Shown here: piece after piece, positions 14,337-22,193 of the stretch
Numbering within the stretch: position 1 is the first letter of the stretch
Layout: each line of letters begins with the position of its first letter
NCBI GenBank assembly: GCA_031269355.1
Contig: JAISZG010000043.1
Span: 1 to 32,393 of the forward strand
DNA length: 32,393 nucleotides
Source: Oscillospiraceae bacterium
GTDB lineage: Bacteria > Bacillota > Clostridia > Christensenellales > Aristaeellaceae
Direction of reading: 5' to 3'
Made by a program: the position numbers and the translations under genes
The notes under the pieces: generated by a model
Seen by the model: the letters and a program-made list of their open reading frames with translations, nothing else
Told to the model about the DNA's origin: nothing
Database searches by the model: none

Positions 14337-17300
14337 TTATGCAATAATCGACTGAACTTCCTGGCTGTACGCGTCCACAAGTTCAAAAGAACTGCCGGTC
14401 GATTCCACAAGCGTGTCCCCTACATACATAAGCGAAAGCGCGTTGATGCTCTCGAAGAAAGGCTCCGGCATCGCGCTGCTTTTATTAAGAAGCTCGCGTA
14501 TCGCCGATGCTTCGCCTCCTTCCGTAAGAAGCCGCAGCGCCTGCTTCTGAAGCGCGGACAGCGCGGCGGCAAGGCCTGTCCAGCTTTCCTCGAATTCCTC
14601 GCCGCCGTCGTCAGCTTCAAAAGCGGCTGAACTCGGCGATATTGAAAGCGGCTGAATATGCGCCGGTTCCGGTTCGCTCGCGATTCCCGCCGTAAGTTTA
14701 TCGAACACCTGATCGGCTTCGCCCCTCACGCGATCTAGCGCGCTTAAATCTACGCTCACTCGCACGGACGCTATCGGCTGCGCGTCCGGGTCGGCTTTCA
14801 CGCGCGAAACAGTCGGAGCGATTTCCGGCGCGCTGAACCCGCCGGGATACAGCGCGCTTATCGTATCGGCTGCCGCCTGCTCGATAACGCCGTCCAGCGG
14901 TAGCTCGCGCAGCGTTTTGATTATGCCATCAGAAACACCAGCCCGGCGAAGCGACGCGTCTATCGTGTCAAACACTGGCGGCAGCGCGGCCAGTTTATAT
15001 TTGAACCCCGTCGCCTTTCTTAGGCTTATTTCCATGGTGCGCAATATATAGCCGATAATCGCGGACGCGTATTGCCGCATCGAAGCCGTGCGCACGCAGC
15101 CCCATCCGGTTCCCCGATATCGAAACACCTCAAGCGCGTCTTTTTTTCTATATATATCTATATTAAGTGAGAACCGCCGCATTTTCGCGGGGCTATCTTG
15201 ATTCTCCAAACGCGCGCGCACCGCAGGCGCATAGCAGGGCGCGTCCTGGAACGGCACCCATCTCTCGCCGGCCTTCGATGTTAGCAGCAGGTCGGCGAAA
15301 CTAATTTTATTATCATCAAATAATTTATATATCGCGCTAAGCGTTCTCGCGAAGCACACGCGCGTCAGGCGCGCAAGCGTGCCGTAATAGAACCTGCTTT
15401 GCTCGATTTTATATGTTGAATTCCACGCGTATATTTCAAACAGCGCATCTGGTTCGATCGGTCGCTGATCCTGCGCGCACTCGCGTTCGCTTCCTATAAG
15501 CAGCTCCGGGTACAAAGGTAGAATCTTCCAATCCTGCAGATAATGCAAAAACGGGCGGTCGAACATATCGGTCTTCTCGGGTTCTGGCGGCTGGTCGGCG
15601 GCTTGCTTGTCCGCGCGTTTCCTGCCGGATTTCTTTTCCGGATTCGTGTTCGCGTGCGAGATATAATAATCTCGCAGCCATGATACGATTCGGTTTTTCG
15701 ATTTGCGATCGATATCCGGATAATCGATTAGCACTCGCGCTAGCCTACCCATAGTATCAAGCGGATTCGCCGCCCCTACTCCGTGCATCAATTCCGCTGC
15801 GTATAATAGCGCGCACCATCCCGGCGCGGCGCTCACTTCCCCGCTGCGGTAGCTGGCGCGCCACGCGAAATATCCCTGTAGCTTCCGATCATCCAAAAAA
15901 TCGTAACCTATGCGGGAGGGCGCGGTCTTGTCGAAATCGATTGGCTCGCACGCGAGGTTTTCAGTAAGCTTCGCCTGCCTATAGAAGCGCAGCGATTGTT
16001 CTTCACTGCTCTCGGAATGGGGCAGCTTGCGCATGCGTACGAATGTCGCTCGCGGCTCGATCGCGTTTTCGCGCGCCGTTTCAGACGCGCGGCTGCATAT
16101 GAGTTCATCACTGTTAAATGGTACGATAAGTTTTAGTTTGCGTGTATTTCTTAAATATAGTTTTGTAGCGTCGCTGACTATTTCGTCAAACCGTTCGTCT
16201 TCGTATATACTTAGAATCGGCAATTTTGTTATATACACTGAATATAACGATTCTGGTTTAACATATGCCCTCGGCGATACGCCGCTGTATCCCGCGTTCT
16301 CATAGATCGCTTTCTCAACATTCTTGGCGATCATAGTTAGCAGCGGCTTCGCGGTGAAGTACATATCGCAGCTGACCGTACACCACAAACCATTTTTAAA
16401 TTCATAACGTTCGAATGGATTTATTATGATTTCAGTACGTTCATATTCCGTCTGCATATCATACGCGATACCTGGAAACGGAATATAACGTTGATTGCAT
16501 GCGTCGCTTACTACGAGCTCAACGAGATCGACCCCGTGCGCCTCGAACAGCGGCTCCAAATTGCGCATTACGCAGCAGAACCCTTCCCGAATAGCCTGCC
16601 TGGCATAGCTGTTACGATTGATGAATCTTTTTTCCTGCGGCGAATAACTTAATTCGTCGTACAGCTTTGAGTAATATCCCAGCGTGTTCCTCTCGCAGTG
16701 CGCTTCCGGGAAAAGCTCCGACAGACCATATTGATCTACAAATTCAGAGAAGGATTCTTTGAACGGGTTACATATATAATATCCTTTAATAAACGGTATG
16801 AAATAACGATCCAATCCGCTCATATATTCGATAAGCGCGTTGCGGAGATCAACCAGCTTGCGTGCGCCGTCTTTGGGATTTCTCACGCCGATATTATTGC
16901 AAAGCTCTAGCAAATATAAAAAAGCTTGGCCTGGGTATCGGGTGGAAAGATTGCCGCGCCGAGCGCGCGTGCGGTACGAAAAATAGCTGCGAAGCTGCGA
17001 GATGGTTAGTTTGTCCAGGCTATCTATGGGGAGAGAAAACTCGACGTCGTCCTCGTATTCGTCTTCGAAATTTTCCATGAACCGCAGCTTTGCGATCGTA
17101 TCTTTTATATTGGAAGTGTGATACGATACGTGTTCATTTTCCAAACGCGCGGCGCTGATATGAAACATTTTTTCGATGCGCGCCTCGGCGGCTGCGTCTA
17201 CTGCGGATAGGCGTTTTTTCTTTACAGGCGGCTCGCTTTTCGGCGCGCGAACAGGCGCGGCGGCATGTTCCGGGATGCCCTCCGCGACGCTTTCCAACAA

Positions 17301-17363
17301 GCCTTCAAGCATCTCGCGTATATTATTATAATATTCCGATCCGCTGGTATTTCTGCGCGCCAA
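14337..17363 (-). CDS. sngA: TerB_N/TerB_C domain protein, Shango SngA-like
   Basis: A 1008-residue cytosolic protein. After a charged, disordered lead (1-110), a TerB_N-like domain starts at about 119 (LTISQLRSYFSYRTRARRGN, then FLYLLELCNNIGV). A second region of the same pattern begins near 490 (DDRKLQGYFAWRASYRSGEV, then LLYAAELMHGVG). Each is followed by a similar downstream part (FPFPG-like YIPFPGIAYD near 293; WVPFQDAPCY near 702), so residues 119-370 and 490-790 look like an internal duplication. Residues 870-1005 match TerB_C (VDLSALDRVRGEAD and a terminal helix set with INALSLMYVGDTLVE). TerB-type domains are linked to tellurite resistance and phage-defence proteins. It is first in the operon. 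The start is a TTG 12 bases after GAGGAG; I found no better in-frame start. Confidence 0.82.
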   Translation of the reverse strand: MARRNTSGSEYYNNIREMLEGLLESVAEGIPEHAAAPVRAPKSEPPVKKKRLSAVDAAAEARIEKMFHISAARLENEHVSYHTSNIKDTIAKLRFMENFEDEYEDDVEFSLPIDSLDKLTISQLRSYFSYRTRARRGNLSTRYPGQAFLYLLELCNNIGVRNPKDGARKLVDLRNALIEYMSGLDRYFIPFIKGYYICNPFKESFSEFVDQYGLSELFPEAHCERNTLGYYSKLYDELSYSPQEKRFINRNSYARQAIREGFCCVMRNLEPLFEAHGVDLVELVVSDACNQRYIPFPGIAYDMQTEYERTEIIINPFERYEFKNGLWCTVSCDMYFTAKPLLTMIAKNVEKAIYENAGYSGVSPRAYVKPESLYSVYITKLPILSIYEDERFDEIVSDATKLYLRNTRKLKLIVPFNSDELICSRASETARENAIEPRATFVRMRKLPHSESSEEQSLRFYRQAKLTENLACEPIDFDKTAPSRIGYDFLDDRKLQGYFAWRASYRSGEVSAAPGWCALLYAAELMHGVGAANPLDTMGRLARVLIDYPDIDRKSKNRIVSWLRDYYISHANTNPEKKSGRKRADKQAADQPPEPEKTDMFDRPFLHYLQDWKILPLYPELLIGSERECAQDQRPIEPDALFEIYAWNSTYKIEQSRFYYGTLARLTRVCFARTLSAIYKLFDDNKISFADLLLTSKAGERWVPFQDAPCYAPAVRARLENQDSPAKMRRFSLNIDIYRKKDALEVFRYRGTGWGCVRTASMRQYASAIIGYILRTMEISLRKATGFKYKLAALPPVFDTIDASLRRAGVSDGIIKTLRELPLDGVIEQAAADTISALYPGGFSAPEIAPTVSRVKADPDAQPIASVRVSVDLSALDRVRGEADQVFDKLTAGIASEPEPAHIQPLSISPSSAAFEADDGGEEFEESWTGLAAALSALQKQALRLLTEGGEASAIRELLNKSSAMPEPFFESINALSLMYVGDTLVESTGSSFELVDAYSQEVQSIIA

Positions 17364-17392
17364 TTATCATTACACTCCTCATTATCACTGGG

Positions 17393-17421
17393 ATTGTACC
17401 AATATTTCGCCCAAAGCGCAA
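17393..17421 (-). promoter_or_regulatory. Promoter of the Shango-like operon
   Basis: On the minus strand TTGCGC (17421-17416), 17 bases, TACAAT (17398-17393). Transcription would start near 17386, giving a leader of about 23 bases containing GAGGAG. It lies in the 74-base gap after the purO stop, so the defence genes appear to have their own promoter. Confidence 0.65.
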
Positions 17422-17437
17422 GCCGGGAGGCGCTCGG

Positions 17438-18142
17438 TCATAATACCGGCGTGCGTTCGTTCATTATGCTGGTAACCTGCGTTCCATCCTCCAACGATAT
17501 AAACCTAGTGAGCAGCGCGACTCTATTCTCGCTGTTTAGGCTGAACCATATAAGCTGCGTCCAATCCTCGGGATCATTCATAACGCCCACGGAAAACGGT
17601 TCGCCTTCAAACGCGGGCAGCGGATATCCGTCGCCCAAATATGTATGAACTAAATGGCCTTCGCCCGGAATTCCGGCGTAATCAAAAAACGAGCGCATAG
17701 TCGTTCCGCGCCGTTCGCGCAGTATGGACATACGATACGACAGCGTGCCTTTTGCAAGCGTAATAAGCGCGCTGACGCGGGGAGTATAGTTAGGCTCGTC
17801 CGGCTCGTAGGAGCGCGTTTGCAGCGCCTCCTCGAACGAGCGACCTCGTGATAAAAAATGGTGGATGGTGTTCGTCTGATCGCCGTTGGATATAATCGTG
17901 TGATTTTCTATCACGCGCAGCGCGGGATATATAATCAGCGACGGATCGACGACTATCTTCTCGTTGATCGCCTTTGTGTACACAGCGCCGTCTCTCTCAA
18001 CCAGCATGCGGTTGCGGCTTTGCGCGCTGCGCCCCATCACGAAATACGCCAGCGCGGCGTGCTTCCCGTCGGGCGTTTGCCCCGCTACTATTCCTCTGCC
18101 GGGATACGGGTTGCTCGCGAGCAGCGTTGTTATGCTTTGCAT
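17438..18142 (-). CDS. purO: IMP cyclohydrolase (PurO family)
   Basis: A 234-residue enzyme of the IMP_cyclohyd (PurO) family, which closes the ring of FAICAR to give IMP in the last step of purine synthesis. Family features are clear: LLASNPYPGRGIVAG at the N terminus, YFVMGRSAQSRNR (33-45), VDPSLIIYPALRV, ISNGDQTNTI (85-94), FEEAL..R.YEPDEPNYTPR, and GHLVHTYLGDG with PLPAFEGEPF near the C terminus. The family was described in archaea and also occurs in anaerobic Bacillota in place of the cyclohydrolase part of PurH. ATG 18142 follows GGAGGAA at nine bases. Its upstream gap (18143-18324) contains an 8-bp GC-rich hairpin (CGCTCGGG..CCCGAGCG) and no gene. No other pur genes are in the window. 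Confidence 0.93.
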   Translation of the reverse strand: MQSITTLLASNPYPGRGIVAGQTPDGKHAALAYFVMGRSAQSRNRMLVERDGAVYTKAINEKIVVDPSLIIYPALRVIENHTIISNGDQTNTIHHFLSRGRSFEEALQTRSYEPDEPNYTPRVSALITLAKGTLSYRMSILRERRGTTMRSFFDYAGIPGEGHLVHTYLGDGYPLPAFEGEPFSVGVMNDPEDWTQLIWFSLNSENRVALLTRFISLEDGTQVTSIMNERTPVL

Positions 18143-18324
18143 ACGGATTTATTCCTCCATTGCCGCCGGTAAATTTGATTGCGCGAGAAGTCTTAGGGAA
18201 GTTTACGAGAAGTTTATTCGCTCGGGAACTCCGCTCCCCGAGCGAAGCGGGTACGCGCGGCGCGTTATACGTTAATATATTATCATACAATCCGCCTGAA
18301 GTCATGCGTATTTTATATCGGCAA

Positions 18325-18351
18325 GAAAAAAACCGTGGTTACCCACGGTTT
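18325..18351 (-). terminator. Intrinsic terminator of the tRNA pair
   Basis: On the minus strand AAACCGTGG pairs with CCACGGTTT around GTAA, and the stem runs straight into a T-run with TTTTTTTC. It lies directly after the CCA end of tRNA-Pro. Confidence 0.88.
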
Positions 18352-18352
18352 T

Positions 18353-18429
18353 TGGTCGAGGTGACTGGATTCGAACCAGCGGCCTTTTGGTCCCGAACCA
18401 AACGCGCTACCAAACTGCGCTACACCTCG
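18353..18429 (-). tRNA. tRNA-Pro (CGG)
   Basis: A 77-nt tRNA with encoded CCA. The acceptor arms CGAGGTG and CACCTCG pair fully, the T loop reads GGTTCGAATCC, and the anticodon stem TTTGG/CCAAA encloses TTCGGGA, so the anticodon is CGG. Discriminator base A. Confidence 0.95.
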
Positions 18430-18434
18430 ATGTT

Positions 18435-18510
18435 TGGAGCCAACAAAGGGACTCGAACCCTTGACCTGCGGTTTACGAAACCGCTGCTCTACCAGCTGAG
18501 CTATGTTGGC
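18435..18510 (-). tRNA. tRNA-Thr (CGT)
   Basis: A 76-nt tRNA with encoded CCA. GCCAACA pairs with TGTTGGC, the D arm reads GCTCAGCTGGTAGAGC, the anticodon stem GCGGT/ACCGC encloses TTCGTAA (anticodon CGT), and the T arm is AGGGTTCGAGTCCCT. It lies five bases upstream of tRNA-Pro and is presumably on the same transcript. Confidence 0.95.
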
Positions 18511-18534
18511 GCCGACAAATCGTCAACGCATGCT

Positions 18535-18563
18535 ATTATATCGCGCAGCCGGTAAAATTGCAA
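18535..18563 (-). promoter_or_regulatory. Promoter of the tRNA pair
   Basis: On the minus strand TTGCAA (18563-18558), 17 bases, TATAAT (18540-18535), 24 bases before the tRNA-Thr 5' end. This is a strong vegetative promoter. Confidence 0.8.
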
Positions 18564-18901
18564 GCTGTTTTTATAACGCCCCAGCGTGTCTCGCGCCGTT
18601 TTCATAATATGCTGATCGACTATTTTTATGCCATCCACCTTTCAAGGAATTCAGTATATTATTTTGATACTTGGCATATAATCAACATGTGTACATCACG
18701 CGCAACAATTCGTAACAAACAATCGTGTTACGATTTGAGGCGCTGGTTTTGCATTGCTTTTTTATGTTATTTTGACTCGATCTTAATTTTTTGACATATG
18801 GTTCATATCTGAGATTTACGGAAATTTAATAATATTAAAATTTGATTAAATTATATTGCGATATTAGCATAGTGTTCTTCAAGCTTTCGACGCTTGCAAT
18901 G
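18564..18901. other. AT-rich gap upstream of mraZ
   Basis: No gene is visible. It includes an 8-bp inverted repeat (TCGTAACA at 18710, TGTTACGA at 18726), a lone TATAAT at 18677 without a fitting -35 box, and TTGATT at 18842 with TAGCAT 17 bases on, which could be a weak mraZ promoter. Confidence 0.5.
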
Positions 18902-18936
18902 TGGGGTAAAGTGGTGTATAAAGGGGATAAGTGGAT
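18902..18936 (+). promoter_or_regulatory. MraZ operator boxes
   Basis: TGGGG (18902), TGGTG (18912), AGGGG (18922) and TGGAT (18932) occur with an exact 10-bp period, that is 5-bp boxes separated by 5-bp spacers. Known MraZ sites are TGGGN repeats with 5-bp spacers, and in mollicutes AAAGTGG-type boxes. AAAGTGG also occurs here. The boxes end 40 bases before the mraZ start, so autoregulation of the dcw operon is likely. Confidence 0.75.
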
Positions 18937-18976
18937 GTTGGATGGCGCGTTTTTACGGATGAGGGAGGTGTGATCG

Positions 18977-19444
18977 ATGACAGAAGACTTTGTCGGAACA
19001 TATGATCACAACCTTGATAACAAAGGGCGCGTCATAATACCCGCCGCATTTCGAGAGAACCTAGGGGGCGGTTTTACCGTCGCGATGAACAGCGAGTGGA
19101 ACGCGCTCGCGCTGTATCCGGCTGGCAAATGGGAGTCGATACGCCAAAAATTGGCGCGCGTTCGGGATACCGACCCGGTGGGTATGGCGTATAAGCGGCT
19201 GGTCAACGCGTATGCGACGCATGTGGACGAGCTGGACGCGCAGGGGCGGGTCGTATTGCCCAAGGCAATGCGGGACAAGGCGGGGCTGGACCACAAAATC
19301 CAGTTTATTGGCATGGGTGATTATATCGAGATATGGGACGACGCGCGGTATACGCGCCAGGAAGCCGATAATCTCATGCGCATGGAAGAGCTTGTCCGGC
19401 ATATGGACGAGCGGTATACGCCTGATTTTTCGAACACGCCCTAA
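18977..19444 (+). CDS. mraZ: Transcriptional regulator MraZ
   Basis: A 155-residue double AbrB-like DNA-binding protein that regulates the dcw operon. The first half has GTYDHNLDNKGRVIIPAAFR and the second half repeats the pattern as HVDELDAQGRVVLPKAMRDKAG; each DxxGR-(V/I)xxP element forms one swapped-hairpin fold. The length is close to the family's usual 140-155. ATG 18977 has GGGAGG nine bases upstream. It opens the operon and lies behind four candidate MraZ boxes. In most clusters rsmH follows at once; here ftsL follows instead. Confidence 0.96.
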   Translation: MTEDFVGTYDHNLDNKGRVIIPAAFRENLGGGFTVAMNSEWNALALYPAGKWESIRQKLARVRDTDPVGMAYKRLVNAYATHVDELDAQGRVVLPKAMRDKAGLDHKIQFIGMGDYIEIWDDARYTRQEADNLMRMEELVRHMDERYTPDFSNTP

Positions 19445-19490
19445 GCGCGCTATTCGATCGACGGTTCTAAAACAAACTTTGGAGGCATAT

Positions 19491-19982
19491 ATGGCTTCAT
19501 TGGACAGGGCTAGCGCAAGGCGAGGATATAGCTGGTCGGCTTATGGGAACGGGTCGACTCGCGTCGGCGCGAAATACTCGGCAAACTCGTCCGCGCCTTT
19601 CTCGCGCCCAATATACGCGCATTCGCTAAGCAGGCAGGTGCCTATGACGCTAGTGCTGTGCGGCATGCTGTTCCTATTTGGATTCGCCACGCTCACCCAG
19701 GTGGCGGAAAGCGCTAGGGCGGCTAAGGAAGTGAGCGCGCTTAAAAAGGAACTCACCAGCATACTGGCTGATAACGAACTGCTAGCGAAGGATATAAGCG
19801 AATTGGAAAGCGCGACGCGCATTCGTTCGCTGGCCATTAACCGGCTGGGCATGGTGGAGCCGCTGGAGACACGAACGGTAGAAATGCCGCAGCAGGCTGT
19901 CGCCGTCAGCGCGCCCGCCACTTATCAAACAGAGTGGGGTTCATGGCTGTCGGTAGTGCTGAAAGCGCTTGGGGGGGTGTAG
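19491..19982 (+). CDS. ftsL: Cell division protein FtsL-like
   Basis: A 163-residue bitopic membrane protein, called FtsL by position and topology. Residues 1-50 are cytosolic and polar, one membrane helix spans about 51-70 (PMTLVLCGMLFLFGFATLT), and a coiled coil runs from 75 to 113 with heptad Leu/Val. It is followed by IRSLAINRLGMVEP, the motif seen at this place in FtsL/DivIC proteins. FtsL forms a trimeric complex with DivIB and DivIC that activates septal wall synthesis. The frame is open far upstream inside mraZ, but ATG 19491 has GGAGG five bases away and gives the expected size. The primary sequence of FtsL is poorly conserved, so the assignment leans on context. Confidence 0.85.
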   Translation: MASLDRASARRGYSWSAYGNGSTRVGAKYSANSSAPFSRPIYAHSLSRQVPMTLVLCGMLFLFGFATLTQVAESARAAKEVSALKKELTSILADNELLAKDISELESATRIRSLAINRLGMVEPLETRTVEMPQQAVAVSAPATYQTEWGSWLSVVLKALGGV

Positions 19983-20021
19983 AACCCCGGTTGCGCGCAA
20001 GAAGAAAGGGAGGCGAAGCGT

Positions 20022-22127
20022 TTGCCAACGCCAGGTATGACAGTTCGAAAGCGTCTGCTCTGGTTGACGGCAGCCGTTCCGCTCCTTTTTTGCGTAGCGC
20101 TTCTGCGCATTGGTCAATTGACTATACTGCGCTCGGAAGAGCTTACCGCGCGAGGCATCCAGCAATGGACGCGCAACGGAACGGTATCCGCCGCTCGCGG
20201 CAAGATACTCGATCGAAACGGCAAGACAATCGTTCAATCGGTTACCGCGTATATAGTATACGCTTCGCCCAACCAAGTTGCGGACGACGATAAAATGGCC
20301 GACATACTCTGCCCGCTTCTGAATGTCGATCGGGAAACTCTGCTCAAAAAGCTGGCGCAAAAGGGGCAGGGTTCCGTCATAGTTAAGCGGCAGGTAAGCC
20401 GCGAAACGGTGGATACATTGCGCGGCATGATGGAGACGCACGCGCTATCCGGGCTGTCGTTTGGCGAGGATCGCCTTCGCTATTATCCTATGGGTAATTT
20501 TCTGACGCAGGCGCTGGGATTGACTAATATCGACGGCGTAGGGCAGAGCGGGCTGGAGCAGCAGTACAACGCGTATTTGGCCGGCGCGCCCGGTCGGATC
20601 ATATCTGAAGTAGACGCGAAAGCGCGCGTGCTATCAGGAGGCAACGAGTATTATATTCCGCCGCAGGAGGGCGCGAGCCTTAAGCTTACGATAGATCAGA
20701 ATATCCAATCGTTCGTGGATAAAGCGATGCGCGAGTGCATCGAGGTAAACGGCGCGCTGCAGGCGATGGCGATCGTGATGGACCCTAACACAGGCGCGAT
20801 ACTTGGTATGTCGATCGAGCCTGATTATGACCCTAACAACCCGCCGAGGGACGATATGGAAGCGCTTCAGAAATTGATGCGCATATCCGCAATATCAGAC
20901 GCATACGAGCCTGGCTCTACGTTTAAGATGTTTACCTCTTCCGCCGTTCTCGATATGGGGCTGACTAACCCCGACGAAGGGTTCTACTGCTCCGGAACTA
21001 TAACGGTGGATGGCGATAAGATACGCTGCTGGGGCGCGCCTCATGGCGCGGAGACGATGCAGCGCGCGCTGCAAAATTCGTGCAATCCCGTATTCGTGGA
21101 GCTGGCGCTTCGTTTAGGCTCGGAGAATTTTTATAAATATCTAAACGCATTTGGGTTTGGCAGGCAAACCGGAATAGATTTGCCAGGCGAGGGCAGCGGT
21201 ATACTTATAGGAAAGAATTATGTAAAAAATGTCGATTTGGCGCGAATCGGGTTTGGTCAGTCTATCGCGGTTACGCCCATTCAGATGATCGCCGCAGGTT
21301 GCGCGGTGGTAAACGGCGGCAATTTGTTTAAGCCGTACCTCGTATCGGAAGTAATAGGCGCGGATGGCGAGGTGCTGGAGCGCGCTGCTCCGCAGATAGT
21401 ATCGCGGCCTATAAGCGAGGCTACTTCCGCCACTATGCGCGCGCTGCTGGAATCTGTCGTATCGGATGGAGGAGGGCGCAACGCGAAGATCGCCGGGTAC
21501 CGCGTATCTGGGAAAACGGGTACCGCGCAGGTATATAAGGAGTCGAAGGTGGTGCACGACGTGCATATCGGCTCGTTCCTGGGATTCGCTCCGGCGGATG
21601 ATCCCAAGCTTGCGGTGCTTGTGATAGTGAACGAAGCGCGATTAATGCCAGATTATGGAGGGACGACCGCCGCGCCGTTCGCCAGGCAGATATTGCTGGA
21701 CGCGCTTCAGTATCTGGGCGTTCGCGAGCAAAGCGGCGAAGCGGCTCAGGTGGAGGTAACAATTCCCGATCTTACGGGTATGACGGTTAGCGACGCGACG
21801 GCAAGCTTAAGCGCGCTGGGTTTAAGCGCGGTGATCAACGGAAGCGAGAACACCGTATTAAGCCAGATGCCCGCCGCCGGAGCGAAGCTGTGGAGCGGCT
21901 CGCAGGTTATGCTATATGTGCGGGAAGGCGAAGCGCCGGACGCGCGCACTGTGGTGCTGGTGCCGGATGTGTCGGGCATGTCTATTGTGGAAGCCAATCG
22001 ACAGCTGCGCGCCAGGATGCTTGAAATTACGGTGGAGGGTTCCGGGCTGGCGGTGAAACAAACTCCTGCGGCGGGGGAATTCGCAAGGCCGGGTGATACG
22101 GTGAAGGTTACGTTCCAGGCGCCGTAG
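20022..22127 (+). CDS. Class B penicillin-binding protein with two PASTA domains (FtsI/SpoVD type)
   Basis: A 701-residue septal transpeptidase. One membrane helix (about 11-30) anchors it. The dimerisation/pedestal part includes ARGKILDRNGKTI (58-70) and GVGQSGLEQQYN. The transpeptidase domain has the nucleophile motif STFK (Ser299-Lys302), SCN (353-355) and KTG (498-500). Two PASTA repeats follow (about 578-634 and 645-700). This layout is shared by PBP2x, PBP2B and sporulation SpoVD, so I leave the symbol open; the dcw position allows either division or spore-cortex function. TTG 20022 is the start, eight bases after AAAGGGAGG. It works with the SEDS polymerase FtsW encoded downstream. Confidence 0.93.
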   Translation: MPTPGMTVRKRLLWLTAAVPLLFCVALLRIGQLTILRSEELTARGIQQWTRNGTVSAARGKILDRNGKTIVQSVTAYIVYASPNQVADDDKMADILCPLLNVDRETLLKKLAQKGQGSVIVKRQVSRETVDTLRGMMETHALSGLSFGEDRLRYYPMGNFLTQALGLTNIDGVGQSGLEQQYNAYLAGAPGRIISEVDAKARVLSGGNEYYIPPQEGASLKLTIDQNIQSFVDKAMRECIEVNGALQAMAIVMDPNTGAILGMSIEPDYDPNNPPRDDMEALQKLMRISAISDAYEPGSTFKMFTSSAVLDMGLTNPDEGFYCSGTITVDGDKIRCWGAPHGAETMQRALQNSCNPVFVELALRLGSENFYKYLNAFGFGRQTGIDLPGEGSGILIGKNYVKNVDLARIGFGQSIAVTPIQMIAAGCAVVNGGNLFKPYLVSEVIGADGEVLERAAPQIVSRPISEATSATMRALLESVVSDGGGRNAKIAGYRVSGKTGTAQVYKESKVVHDVHIGSFLGFAPADDPKLAVLVIVNEARLMPDYGGTTAAPFARQILLDALQYLGVREQSGEAAQVEVTIPDLTGMTVSDATASLSALGLSAVINGSENTVLSQMPAAGAKLWSGSQVMLYVREGEAPDARTVVLVPDVSGMSIVEANRQLRARMLEITVEGSGLAVKQTPAAGEFARPGDTVKVTFQAP

Positions 22128-22193
22128 CTGGCGAAACGGAATTATATCGAGATGGAATTATAATAATGTTAGCTGCATAGGGGAGGGGAAGCG

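Noticed and set aside
10801-17363. BREX system
   Set aside because: Only a BrxD-like ATPase and helicase are present; PglZ, a methyltransferase, BrxL/Lon and BrxC/PglY are missing, whereas a TerB-domain protein leads the operon.
19212-19490. Extension of ftsL into mraZ
   Set aside because: The frame is only incidentally open; the ATG at 19491 has GGAGG and gives the normal FtsL topology.
22136-22164. Promoter before murE (TATAAT at 22159)
   Set aside because: No acceptable -35 box lies 16-18 bases upstream, so the hexamer is probably fortuitous in this AT-rich spacer.
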